DNA of 64,000 nucleotides from Pelagihabitans sp963710535 (GTDB lineage: Bacteria; Bacteroidota; Bacteroidia; Flavobacteriales; Flavobacteriaceae). Every line of letters starts with the position of its first letter. The first letter of the stretch is position 1. Location: contig CAVQAW010000003.1 in assembly GCA_963710535.1 (NCBI GenBank), forward strand, positions 1,282,344 through 1,346,343. The letters are read 5' to 3'. The notes below the pieces were generated by a model. That model had not been told where the DNA came from, searched no databases, and saw only the letters and a list, made by a program, of their open reading frames with translations. Both the position numbers and the translations under genes were made by a program. Below are positions 52,135-60,704 of the stretch, in pieces.

Positions 52135-54900
52135 ATGAAATTGCCATCCCATTTTTTCTATTTTTTAGTTTGCCTGTTAGTAACATTTTATACTAGAGGG
52201 CAAACAGAAGAATTGATGAAAATTATTGAGGGCGTAGAAACTATTGAATTACGGCAAAAAAAAATAGATTTTTTACTATTGGTAAATGAAAAAACGCTGA
52301 CAAAATTCGACTTTGCCGAACTCTGCCACAATATCGGCAATAAGTGGTACTTTAATAATTGGAACGATGAGGGGAAGCAAGAAGATTTAAAAAATGCAAT
52401 TCTTTATACCGGTAAAGCCGTAAAGGCTAAACAGGCTTTGAGTGTTATAGACACAGCATCACTGAAAAAATCTCTATATAATTTAGGCTATTTCCACGCT
52501 CTAAACGAAGAGCCTTTTGAAGCCATAAATACTTTTTCCCTATTGGTCGATTTGGGTCATGACGATAATAAAACACAATTTGCCCGCCTAGAATTGGGAT
52601 CCTTGTATAAAACCACGGGCGATTTTCATAAGGCCATCGAAAGTTTAAATGATATTATATCTTTTTATAATGTCAACAATGACAATCCAGAGTTGATGGT
52701 CGATGCAAATATAGAACTAGCGGACACCTATGGATTAATGGGCTTTCAAGAAAATTCGAAACTTGTCGATACCTATTTATTGAAGGCAGATTCCATTCTT
52801 AAAGTTGATATTCTTGACGATAATGTTAAACAAGCTCAAGTAAATCAATTGCAAGGAAACCGCCTGCTAAAAATTGGAAATTACTCCGAGGCTCTTAAAT
52901 ACCATAAAATGGTACTTAACGATACCACTGAACTGTATCGTGAAGATTTGGCAAAGGTTTACAATAGTATTGGCTTATCCTTAATTAAACTAAAGGACTA
53001 TGTTTCGGCACTTGAGTACCTTAAAAAGTCTATTTCTTATGATGCCAACCTAACACAACCTTATGAAAACCTAGGCGACCTTTACCTAATTCAAAACCAA
53101 TTTGAAAAAGGTCTTTTTAATTATCAAAAATCAATTTCCCTAGCGACAGGCCACAAAGATGAAGTGAAATATAATATACTTCCCAAAACTCAGGAACTGG
53201 AAGTGGCCACCGACAAAATTTCCCTTTTGGATCACTTGATCGCCAAAGCCAATGCGTGGCTAAAATATTATCAATTTGATGATAACAAAACTCACTTGGA
53301 AGAGGCCCTAAAAACCTTTACCCATGCCGATGGCCTGATCGATGTTATCCGAAATGAAAGCACAGAATACCAATCTAAACTTTTTTGGCGTGAAAAAGGG
53401 GCCTCCTTATACATGAAGGCCGTCGAGGTCTGTTACCTGCTAAAAAAACCACAAGAGGCTTTTCATTTTATGGAGCGCAACAAGGCCCTTTTGCTCTTGG
53501 AGGATATTACCAGCGAACAGGCCAAGGACATTGCCAAAATACCCCAGGCCATAGCCAAAAGGGAATTTGAGCTAAAACGCGCCATATACCTATCTGAAAA
53601 TGAGTTTCAGAATATGACTAGTGCTTCAAAAGATACTCTTGAACTCTTAAATGCAAAGGTCTATAAAAGCAAACGCCAGTACGAACTTTTTACCGATTCC
53701 TTGGCAGTAGCATATCCCGAATATGCCAAGATCAAAAAGAAGGTCGATGTGCTCCCCTATGCCAAGTTCAAGGAAAAATATATTTCAAGCGACGAGGTGG
53801 TGCTGCATTACATTCTGAACAATGAACAAGGTTATGGACTTTTGAGTACTAAGCAACGACCTTATTTTTTTAAATTGGAGAACGTTCCCGATCTAAATGA
53901 AAAGCTGGTACAACTTTATGGCCTGTTGACCGATCAGACCTCGGATCGAGCAAGACGTGCGGAATACAACAATCTGGCGCATAAGGTCTTTACCGAATTG
54001 GCACCCATCGAAGTATATAAGAATATTAAGGGAAAAAGGCTAACGCTGATCAATGATTTCATCCTGCAACAGATTCCCTTTGAGGCATTGATTACCGATG
54101 TACAGAACGGTAAATATCTTATTGAGGAAACAGAGATACGTTATGCGTATTCCATATCGTACCTCGATGCAAAAAAGTATAGTGGAGGTACCCCGATCAA
54201 AGAATTGATGGGCTTCGCCCCGGTGCAATTTGCTTCCTTAGGCCTGGCCAACCTAAACTTCAGTGATGAAGAAGTAAGGGAGGTCGAAAATATCTTTAAT
54301 GGCGAACTGTTACTCAACGGACAAGCAACCAAAAATCGGTTTTTGACGGACCAGAGCGACTTTAAGATCTTGCACCTTTCTACCCATGCCGATGTAGGCG
54401 AAGGTGGAAACCCCTGGATCGCCTTTAGTGATGAAAAACTTTTTTTGAATGAAATTTACGCACTGAAAAACCAATCGGATATGGTGGTGCTCAGTGGCTG
54501 CAATACCTCTATGGGCGAACTGAAAAAAGGGGAGGGTGCCATGAGCCTTGCCCGTGGTTTCTTCCACTCAGGGGCCAAAAGTGTGGTTTCCTCCCTTTGG
54601 ACGCTTAACGACAAGAAGAGTAAGGAACTGATGACCGAATTCTATAGTGGACTTGCCCAGGGTATGACCAAATCTGAGGCGATGCAAAAGGCCAAAATTA
54701 AATTTTTGTCCAAGTACAGAAACAGTTTATTGCCTTCCTATTGGGCGAGTTTAATTGTCATCGGTAATAATGAACCTATTAGTAAAACAGGTCCAACTAA
54801 AGGCAAATGGATCTTTCTGGGATCTGGAAGCGTTTTGGCCGCCTTACTTTTTTATGGATATCAACGCAAACGATTAAAAAAGAAGCCGCCTTTTTTGTAA
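52135..54900 (+). CDS. Exported TPR-CHAT protease with C-terminal membrane anchor
   Basis: 922 residues from ATG 52135 (a GTG frame start lies at 52117). Signal peptide KLPSHFFYFLVCLLVTFYTRG; about 8-10 tetratricopeptide repeats to residue 450; a helical linker; the CHAT (caspase-like) domain at about 620-850 with H751 in HLSTHADVG and C789 in VVLSGCNTS; a last membrane helix (WIFLGSGSVLAALLFYGY) and basic tail. The protease domain is therefore periplasmic and tethered. CHAT proteases usually cleave a specific partner. It ends 12 bases from the convergent anti-sigma-like gene. Confidence 0.9.
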   Translation: MKLPSHFFYFLVCLLVTFYTRGQTEELMKIIEGVETIELRQKKIDFLLLVNEKTLTKFDFAELCHNIGNKWYFNNWNDEGKQEDLKNAILYTGKAVKAKQALSVIDTASLKKSLYNLGYFHALNEEPFEAINTFSLLVDLGHDDNKTQFARLELGSLYKTTGDFHKAIESLNDIISFYNVNNDNPELMVDANIELADTYGLMGFQENSKLVDTYLLKADSILKVDILDDNVKQAQVNQLQGNRLLKIGNYSEALKYHKMVLNDTTELYREDLAKVYNSIGLSLIKLKDYVSALEYLKKSISYDANLTQPYENLGDLYLIQNQFEKGLFNYQKSISLATGHKDEVKYNILPKTQELEVATDKISLLDHLIAKANAWLKYYQFDDNKTHLEEALKTFTHADGLIDVIRNESTEYQSKLFWREKGASLYMKAVEVCYLLKKPQEAFHFMERNKALLLLEDITSEQAKDIAKIPQAIAKREFELKRAIYLSENEFQNMTSASKDTLELLNAKVYKSKRQYELFTDSLAVAYPEYAKIKKKVDVLPYAKFKEKYISSDEVVLHYILNNEQGYGLLSTKQRPYFFKLENVPDLNEKLVQLYGLLTDQTSDRARRAEYNNLAHKVFTELAPIEVYKNIKGKRLTLINDFILQQIPFEALITDVQNGKYLIEETEIRYAYSISYLDAKKYSGGTPIKELMGFAPVQFASLGLANLNFSDEEVREVENIFNGELLLNGQATKNRFLTDQSDFKILHLSTHADVGEGGNPWIAFSDEKLFLNEIYALKNQSDMVVLSGCNTSMGELKKGEGAMSLARGFFHSGAKSVVSSLWTLNDKKSKELMTEFYSGLAQGMTKSEAMQKAKIKFLSKYRNSLLPSYWASLIVIGNNEPISKTGPTKGKWIFLGSGSVLAALLFYGYQRKRLKKKPPFL

Positions 54901-54912
54901 AACATCGTGGGT

Positions 54913-55650
54913 TCAATCCAGTTTTTCCAATAAAGTTTGCGCATCCATTTTGTTATACCTACCATCAGCGATGACAACCTTCAAAGTTGTAATTGCAGTT
55001 TCCTTTTGTTCCTTTTTCAAATAGGTCAGTGCAAGATACCAACGGGCTTCGGGCTCGAACTCCTTTTTGTCGGCAATTATTTTTTTGAAAAGCATGCTTG
55101 CCTTTTCAAAATCCCCAAGTTTCAGATAGGTCTGGGCCAGATAGAAGTCGGCGTAGTCTGGGTTTTTGGATGATTTTAGCTCGGAGAACAAAGAAATTGC
55201 TATGGCATTGTCGTTATTGTCATAGGCCTCAAATGCCCTTTGTTCTAGTGAAGAATTCTCATTTTCCCCGCGCGAGATTGCATGTACGGTGCTAGGGTAT
55301 TCTGTATAATTCGCATTATATAGCCCATTATAGTCCGTGCCCTTGAACGAGTAGTAGCCCAACCAGCCGAGACCAATAAATAATAATATTGATGCGGCAA
55401 TGGACCAATTTCTGAATCTGCCAATGTTTGGCACCTCTTTTTCGGATTGAGAAATAGCGTCTTCAAACCCCACCAACATCTTTTTCATATCGCGGTGTTC
55501 TCTAATTTCAGAGGCCCGTTGAAGATCTTGTTCGAATTCGAAACGTTCCTTGAATTCCGTATCCGTCTTTAAAAGATCGTGAAATAACCTTTCCTGTGCT
55601 TTCGTCAGTGAGTTAGAAAAGAAATTATCCAATAACTGTTCTTTATCCAT
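54913..55650 (-). CDS. Anti-sigma-like single-pass protein with periplasmic TPRs
   Basis: 245 residues. The N-terminal cytoplasmic part (1-80; LLDNFFSNSLTKAQERLFHDLLKTDTEF) resembles the N-terminal region of Bacteroidota anti-sigma factors. One membrane helix, SIAASILLFIGLGWLGYYSF (about 83-102), is followed by three TPRs (AFEAYDNNDNAIAISLFSEL, YLAQTYLKLGDFEKASMLFKKI, WYLALTYLKKEQKETAITTLK). It overlaps the ECF sigma gene by 8 bases. I infer that it holds the sigma factor at the membrane and that the periplasmic TPR part contacts the CHAT protease. Confidence 0.78.
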   Translation of the reverse strand: MDKEQLLDNFFSNSLTKAQERLFHDLLKTDTEFKERFEFEQDLQRASEIREHRDMKKMLVGFEDAISQSEKEVPNIGRFRNWSIAASILLFIGLGWLGYYSFKGTDYNGLYNANYTEYPSTVHAISRGENENSSLEQRAFEAYDNNDNAIAISLFSELKSSKNPDYADFYLAQTYLKLGDFEKASMLFKKIIADKKEFEPEARWYLALTYLKKEQKETAITTLKVVIADGRYNKMDAQTLLEKLD

Positions 55651-56221
55651 GATGAGGGCTTATTGCGTTCATGCGTTCCTTTAACAATTTCAAACAGCGC
55701 GATTTAGCACTTTTCACTACATTCTCGCTGGCATAATTTTCATTCTTCATTATTTCCTTGATCGATAATCCTTTGTAATAATAAGCTCTTATAAGCTCTT
55801 GGCATTTTTCGCCCAATGCATCCAATTGGTCAATCATCTGGGCCTGTCTTCGAGTCGAAACTTCGGTACTGATCTCGAAATCGCTTCCTAATTCTCCGGC
55901 TCTCATGGCCGAGGAAAGTTCAAAGGGGACCGTATTGTTATTTTTGTTTTCGCGCATTCGTTTCAAGATCAAATTCTTCCCGACGCCGAAAAGGTATCCT
56001 CCAAAACTGCCGCTCAGATCTTTGATTTTCCCTTTCATGACATTGTCATAGATTACGATATAGGCGTCTTGATAAATATCCTTGTTTTCCTCTTCAGACA
56101 AATTATACTTACGGGCAAAACTCAAAAACTTACGGCGGTTTTCTTCATAAATCTGCCTCATGACCGCTTGCGATGCCTGTTTCAGATCTTCTAGCGTAAG
56201 GTTTTTCTGTGCTTCTTTCAT
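55643..56221 (-). CDS. ECF-type RNA polymerase sigma factor
   Basis: 192 residues. Sigma-2 region FLSFARKYNLSEEENKDIYQDAYIVIYDNVMKG with GSFGGYLFGVGKNLILKRMRE; sigma-4 region LDALGEKCQELIRAYYYKGLSIKEIMKNENYASENVVKSAKSRCLKLLKERM. No regions 1 or 3, so ECF class. A TGTTAACCTT motif lies 22 bases upstream of the ATG at 56221. If that is a -35 box, transcription would begin at or after this ATG, so either the mRNA is leaderless or translation begins at the in-frame ATG 56161 (MRQIYEENRRKF). Coupled to the anti-sigma-like gene. Confidence 0.9.
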   Translation of the reverse strand: MKEAQKNLTLEDLKQASQAVMRQIYEENRRKFLSFARKYNLSEEENKDIYQDAYIVIYDNVMKGKIKDLSGSFGGYLFGVGKNLILKRMRENKNNNTVPFELSSAMRAGELGSDFEISTEVSTRRQAQMIDQLDALGEKCQELIRAYYYKGLSIKEIMKNENYASENVVKSAKSRCLKLLKERMNAISPHHG

Positions 56222-56242
56222 GAATATACCCTTGGGTGTAAG

Positions 56243-56252
56243 AAGGTTAACA
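56243..56252 (-). promoter_or_regulatory. TGTTAACCTT motif upstream of the ECF sigma gene
   Basis: Minus strand reads TATGTTAACCTTCTTACACC then CAAGGGTATATTC, then the ATG. The TGTTAACCTT core is identical to sites at 56479 and 59913; the GGGTATATTC part resembles their GGAATATTC. Suggests autoregulation. Confidence 0.6.
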
Positions 56253-56478
56253 TACTTAAGCTAATTTAACATTTTATCTAGCATTTTTTTTGAAGTTTCC
56301 TTAAATACCATTTTTCATGGTATTGAAATCCGATATTTTGATGATACTCTCTTATTTATATCGTAACCCTTTTATATGCTGATTCCCGCTCACTGATTGT
56401 CAATTCCTAAATCCAAATCCCAGATACAAGTTCACCGACTACTTTTTAAAGGCCACTAGTTACTTTTTTTATTTCCGA

Positions 56479-56488
56479 TGTTAACCTT
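56479..56488 (+). promoter_or_regulatory. TGTTAACCTT motif upstream of the small membrane gene
   Basis: CGATGTTAACCTT, 11 bases, GGAATATTC, then AAGTATAG. Same order and spacing as the sites at 58405 and (one base longer) 59913. ATG follows at 56558. Confidence 0.65.
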
Positions 56489-56557
56489 TTTCAATTTTTG
56501 GAATATTCAAGTATAGACAACTAAAACAGAAAACAACAATAATAAAACAGCACCATT

Positions 56558-56875
56558 ATGAAACCATCCACTATCATCACAACAGCATTGATTTTGAATA
56601 CTTCAATCCTTTTCGGTCAAGGTTTTGACCTTATTGCCAATACACTTCCACTTTGGGCATTGTCCGCTTTGGAGACCACTTTGATCATCGCCTTTCTTTT
56701 AAACAGAATTTTAAAAGTTTTTTCAAAAGCCTTTGAGATTGACTTTGGGAACTTGAACGTTTTTACTCAGAATCCAACTTCAACTTATAATCAAGTATCT
56801 CATTTCGAATCTAAAAAATGGGAGGATAACAAGAATGAAACAGCACCCGATGAGGCTATTTTGGTAAATAACTGA
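56558..56875 (+). CDS. Small exported/membrane protein of unknown function
   Basis: 105 residues. Signal-like N-terminus MKPSTIITTALILNTSILFGQG, then one membrane helix WALSALETTLIIAFLLNRIL (about 33-52), then a polar tail (KKWEDNKNETAPDEAILVNN). No family recognised. It is preceded by a strong TGTTAACCTT-type site and followed after 80 bases by the first kelch lipoprotein, so it is probably in the sigma regulon and may form an operon with that gene. Confidence 0.72.
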   Translation: MKPSTIITTALILNTSILFGQGFDLIANTLPLWALSALETTLIIAFLLNRILKVFSKAFEIDFGNLNVFTQNPTSTYNQVSHFESKKWEDNKNETAPDEAILVNN

Positions 56876-56955
56876 TCACAATTTTCGTGATACATTCTCA
56901 TTGAACTATTCTTTTTAGATACATAAAAATAAACTAAGTAGAAAAATATTTGACC

Positions 56956-58263
56956 ATGAAATACATAACAATCATTTTCATTCTGGTAATTTTAGCCTGT
57001 AGTAAAGAAGATATGCCTCTGCCAGTAAAAGAGGCAACGAAACCACCAACAGAAACAACTCCGCCAGGGGATACTACCCCAGGAACAGAAACTCCGGAAA
57101 ATAAAGCACCTGAACTCTTTGAGCTCATCGATGTTCCCGATGGTAGTGAGGCCATAGATCTAACTCCGACTTTTATATGGCAGCCTGCAGTCGATCCTGA
57201 AGGGGAAGCTATAACCTATGATCTTTATCTCGATGATAATCAAGAGCCAATCACCTTGGTTGCAGAAAATCTTGTTGAGCCGAATTTCTCTATGACAGAG
57301 CGTTTGCATCTCATTACTGATTATAATTGGAAGGTAGTAGCGAAAGATGCCAAAGATGCATCAATATCAAGTGCGACACATTCCTTTACAACACGTAATC
57401 TTCGGTTTCCTGATAATCCTGTAACAAGTATTCCTGGATTTTTACCAAGAGAAGGCTTTTCGATGTTAGTCTTTCAAGATAAGGTTTGGCTGCTAGGAGG
57501 CTATGATCCAATTGAAGGTAAAAATAAAAATGATGTCTGGAACAGTACCGATGGTGAAAATTGGAACAAGGTTTCTCCGGATTTTCCTATAAAAGCATTA
57601 CCACAATTTCCGCCAAGGAGCTATCACGCAAGTATCGTTTTCGATGATAAAATGTGGGTTATTGCCGGTAATGAGGGCGGAACCAAAACTAATGATGTAT
57701 GGTATAGCGAAGATGGCAGTAGTTGGTTCGAAGCTATATCTGAAGCTCCGTTCGAATCTAGAGAAGAACTTAGTTTGGAATCGTTCGATAATAAACTGTG
57801 GGTAATCAGAGGAAATCGTCAAGCCGATGTTTGGTCTAGTGTCGATGGAACGAATTGGATACAGACGGCTACTGAAGCTGCATTCCCTGAACGGGAATAT
57901 CATTCCAGTGCGGTTTTTCAAGACAAACTATGGATAATCGGTGGAGATGGTCAGATAGGCGATAAAATCAAAATATGGAACAGCAGCAATGGTGCCGATT
58001 GGCAAAATTACGGGCAGGGGGATACTTTTCTTACTAAATACGGTCACTCCTCTATCGTATTCGACAATAAGCTATATGTCATCGGTGGGGACTACAGTGG
58101 TATTTCAAGCAACGAAATACGTTATACCACTGATGGTATAGATTGGACGATACTTGGGCCAGAAAATGCCTTGCAAGAATTCAATTATCCAAGGACCGCA
58201 GTATTCAAAAATAAAATTTGGATCATTGGTGAGGGAAGCCCTGATATTTGGGCCATAGATTAA
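56956..58263 (+). CDS. Kelch-repeat lipoprotein 1
   Basis: 435 residues from ATG 56956. Lipoprotein signal MKYITIIFILVILAC. A proline/threonine-rich linker (about 25-50), then an Ig/Fn3-like domain (TPTFIWQPAVDPEGEAITYDLYLD to YNWKVVAKDAKDAS, about 60-150), then about six kelch-like blades with the unit 'R..H.S.VF.DKLWVIGG ... DVW.S.DG..W'. Predicted exposed on the outer membrane. Close paralogue of the next gene; no TGTTAACC site of its own. Confidence 0.82.
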   Translation: MKYITIIFILVILACSKEDMPLPVKEATKPPTETTPPGDTTPGTETPENKAPELFELIDVPDGSEAIDLTPTFIWQPAVDPEGEAITYDLYLDDNQEPITLVAENLVEPNFSMTERLHLITDYNWKVVAKDAKDASISSATHSFTTRNLRFPDNPVTSIPGFLPREGFSMLVFQDKVWLLGGYDPIEGKNKNDVWNSTDGENWNKVSPDFPIKALPQFPPRSYHASIVFDDKMWVIAGNEGGTKTNDVWYSEDGSSWFEAISEAPFESREELSLESFDNKLWVIRGNRQADVWSSVDGTNWIQTATEAAFPEREYHSSAVFQDKLWIIGGDGQIGDKIKIWNSSNGADWQNYGQGDTFLTKYGHSSIVFDNKLYVIGGDYSGISSNEIRYTTDGIDWTILGPENALQEFNYPRTAVFKNKIWIIGEGSPDIWAID

Positions 58264-58404
58264 ACAGTGTGAATAACCCTATAAATACGAGATTTGAGCA
58301 CTGTTCAAACGTCCCATTTAATATTTACTCACTTCATTTTAAATAATCGACCCGTTGAGTTGCAAAAATCGGAATCAGTAGAATTTGCTGTTACCTAATC
58401 CCGA

Positions 58405-58414
58405 TGTTAAGCTT
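58405..58414 (+). promoter_or_regulatory. TGTTAAGCTT motif upstream of kelch lipoprotein 2
   Basis: CGATGTTAAGCTT, 11 bases, GGAATGTTC, then AGATATAA: one base different from the shared core, spacing identical to the site at 56479. ATG follows at 58462. Confidence 0.62.
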
Positions 58415-58461
58415 TTTGATTTTCGGGAATGTTCAGATATAAACCATTAAATAATTAAAAG

Positions 58462-59766
58462 ATGAAAAAGATACAACTTATACTAAGCAGTATTTTGATA
58501 CTGGCTGCAATAGCTTGCAGCAAAGAAGATTCGCAGTTCACACCGATTGAAGGTACCGAACCCCCAACCAAAACACCTCCGGTCGAAACACCGATCAATG
58601 TTGAGCCCTCAGCTTTTAACCTTTTAAATGTGCCAAATGCAGAAGATAGTGTTGAACTATTGCCCACATTTAGTTGGGAAGCTGCCGTTGATCCAGAAGG
58701 TGATTCCGTTTCCTACGACCTTTACCTTGATACTGCTGAAAATGTAACAACATTAATTGCCGAAAATCTGACCGAAACTAATTTTACGCTTGGCACACGT
58801 CTTAATCTCATCACGGAATACTATTGGAAAGTTATTGCAAAAGACTCCAAAGGGGCCTCTACGGAAAGCGATGTAAACGGATTTGTAACACGTTATCCTA
58901 ATATTCCTAATACTCCATTATCAACAAACACCATTTTTTCAAAACGAGAAAACCATACCTCTGTTTCCTTTCTAGATAAATTATGGGTTTTTGGTGGTAA
59001 TGATGGTCAAATATTGGGTGATGTCTGGTCAACCGATGACGGAATGAATTGGATAGCCAATCCACCTGAAAGAGAGTTCCCATCCCGGTATTTTCATACG
59101 ACTACGGTATTCAATGATAAGGTTTTTGTGATTGGTGGAATATCAAACAACATAAACTTAAACGGAATATGGTATAGTGACGATGCGGCACTTTGGCGAA
59201 GTGCCGGGGAAAATGTAGATTTCTCCAAGAGATATCGGCATGCTTCGGTAGTTTTTGATAATAAACTATGGGTAATCGGTGGTATTTCTGAGGGCGGTTA
59301 TGCAAATGATGTTTGGTCAAGCGATGATGGCAGTACATGGACCCAAGTTACGGCATCGGCAAATTTTTCGGCACGTTACGGACATACTGTGCAAGTTTTC
59401 AACGACAAACTTTGGCTAATGGGCGGTTTTGATGGGGTAAGTAAAAACGATATCTGGTCAAGTACCGATGGTGCCAGCTGGGAAAAAGTAACTGATAACG
59501 CTAATTTTCCGCCAAGGTACGAACATTCATCCTTGGTCTTTGATGACAAGTTATGGGTCATTGCCGGAAGCGACGATTTTGGCGATCGAAAAGACATTTG
59601 GGTTACCGATGATGGCATACTTTGGAGACGCGCCGATTACGGTGGCGGATTGTCCGAAAGAAGCGGCCAAACGGCTACCGTTTTTAATGACAAAATTTAT
59701 ATCATGGCCGGAGCCAGTGGTACGGGATCTCATTCCAAGAAAAACGACGTTTGGGTACTGGATTAA
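58462..59766 (+). CDS. Kelch-repeat lipoprotein 2
   Basis: 434 residues. Lipoprotein signal MKKIQLILSSILILAAIAC. Same plan as lipoprotein 1: proline/threonine linker, Fn3-like domain (LPTFSWEAAVDPEGDSVSYDLYLD to YYWKVIAKDSKGAS), then kelch blades with repeated VFDNKLWVIGG and NDVWSSDDGSTW. The two proteins are tandem paralogues that have clearly diverged. Ends at a strong terminator. Probable surface-exposed binding protein; ligand unknown. Confidence 0.84.
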   Translation: MKKIQLILSSILILAAIACSKEDSQFTPIEGTEPPTKTPPVETPINVEPSAFNLLNVPNAEDSVELLPTFSWEAAVDPEGDSVSYDLYLDTAENVTTLIAENLTETNFTLGTRLNLITEYYWKVIAKDSKGASTESDVNGFVTRYPNIPNTPLSTNTIFSKRENHTSVSFLDKLWVFGGNDGQILGDVWSTDDGMNWIANPPEREFPSRYFHTTTVFNDKVFVIGGISNNINLNGIWYSDDAALWRSAGENVDFSKRYRHASVVFDNKLWVIGGISEGGYANDVWSSDDGSTWTQVTASANFSARYGHTVQVFNDKLWLMGGFDGVSKNDIWSSTDGASWEKVTDNANFPPRYEHSSLVFDDKLWVIAGSDDFGDRKDIWVTDDGILWRRADYGGGLSERSGQTATVFNDKIYIMAGASGTGSHSKKNDVWVLD

Positions 59767-59870
59767 CATAAATGTAAAAAGCTAAAACAATACTATTTGA
59801 ATTAGCCATCAAAAAAGCGGAGTATCAAAAAATGAAACACCTTCGTTGATTTTAAAAGTACTTGTTTTCA

Positions 59871-59900
59871 AACCTGTAGCTAAACCTACAGGTTTTTTTT
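59871..59900 (+). terminator. Strong rho-independent terminator
   Basis: AACCTGTAG (59871-59879) pairs perfectly with CTACAGGTT (59886-59894) around a 6-base loop and runs into eight Ts. Ends the kelch lipoprotein 2 transcript. Confidence 0.88.
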
Positions 59901-59912
59901 AATTAAGATCGA

Positions 59913-59922
59913 TGTTAACCTT
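59913..59922 (+). promoter_or_regulatory. TGTTAACCTT motif upstream of the cyclase remnant
   Basis: CGATGTTAACCTT, 12 bases, GGAATGTAT, then AGTTATAA. Follows the terminator directly, so it belongs to a new transcript, but only a broken gene follows. Confidence 0.58.
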
Positions 59923-59968
59923 TTCTCCCTTTTTGGAATGTATAGTTATAAGGTCCTATAGTGAAACT

Positions 59969-60232
59969 CCTTTTGAAATGCGCTTAGGCATCCATACCGG
60001 ACCTGTGGTGGCGGGTATTGTTGGAGTCAAGAAATTTCAATACCATATTTGGGGTGATACCGTGAATACCGCCTCAAGAATGGAAAGTAGCGGCGAGGTT
60101 GCCGGAGTGAATATCACCCAAGAAATCTACGAAATTATTAAGGATGATACTCAGTTTTCTTTTGTAGCCAGAGGTAAAATTCATGTAAAAGGCAAAGGGG
60201 AGGTTAAGATGTATTTTGTAAGACGCATTTAA
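59969..60232 (+). pseudogene. Class III adenylate/guanylate cyclase C-terminal remnant
   Basis: About 87 residues of homology: MRLGIHTGPVVAGIVGVKKF, YHIWGDTVNTASRMES and the closing FVARGKIHVKGKGEVKMYFVRRI, i.e. the second half of a class III cyclase catalytic domain. The half that carries the metal-binding aspartates and all sensor domains is missing, so no activity is expected. An open frame starts at 59912 but its first 19 residues are non-homologous. It looks like a deletion joint between a sigma-type promoter and the tail of another gene. Confidence 0.75.
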
Positions 60233-60513
60233 TAGTAAAACTGAATAGGCTATCAGTATTTCTATTTTTCATAGCTGTTAGGGCGTATCATCAAATATGC
60301 GCTATTAAAATTGGTTGTGCCGGTATCAACCGAAGCGAAAAGATTAGTATGCACTGCTTCTTAGGTCATTATACAAGCGACATTTTTATTTTTCGCTTTC
60401 CAAAATAGGCGTCGGTAATAACATGGGCGCTTATCGGTTGCCCACTTTTTAAAAGTTCTTCATGACTCTGGCAACAGCGGGCGTGACGCATACACCAGCG
60501 AAGGGTTTGACCG

Positions 60514-60703
60514 GTGCTTCGCTTGGGAAGCGGCCCATGAGGTGGGGCTGCAGGGCATGGCCCCTCTGCCAACTGCATTGGCAGGCTCTTTTTTCGTCCG
60601 CGGCCGGGAAAGCAAACTTTCGGCCGATCTTGGGTTCAAGGGAACGGGATTGCTTCCCGCGCTGCGCTTGGGAAGCGGCCAAAGGGGTGGGGCTGCAGGG
60701 CAC
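60514..60703. repeat. Second cluster of the ~145-bp hairpin repeat
   Basis: Two partial copies in the same orientation as the array at 45.3 kb. The first lacks its left end and runs through TGCCAA/TTGGCA and GAAAGC; the second starts GGGATTGCTTCCC at 60646 and stops after the G-rich GGGGTGGGGCTGCAG part. Confidence 0.85.
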
Positions 60704-60704
60704 A

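Larger units (their letters stand above)
56222..56557. other. Divergent control region between the sigma gene and the small membrane gene
   Basis: 336 bases, A+T rich, without a gene. It holds the two best TGTTAACCTT motifs, one toward each side (56243-56252 minus, 56479-56488 plus). Confidence 0.6.

Noticed and set aside
52135..56221. Type III-E CRISPR (craspase) locus
   Set aside because: TPR-CHAT and sigma genes are present, but no gRAMP/Cas7-11, no Cas1 and no repeats; the CHAT protein is exported, unlike the cytoplasmic craspase subunit.
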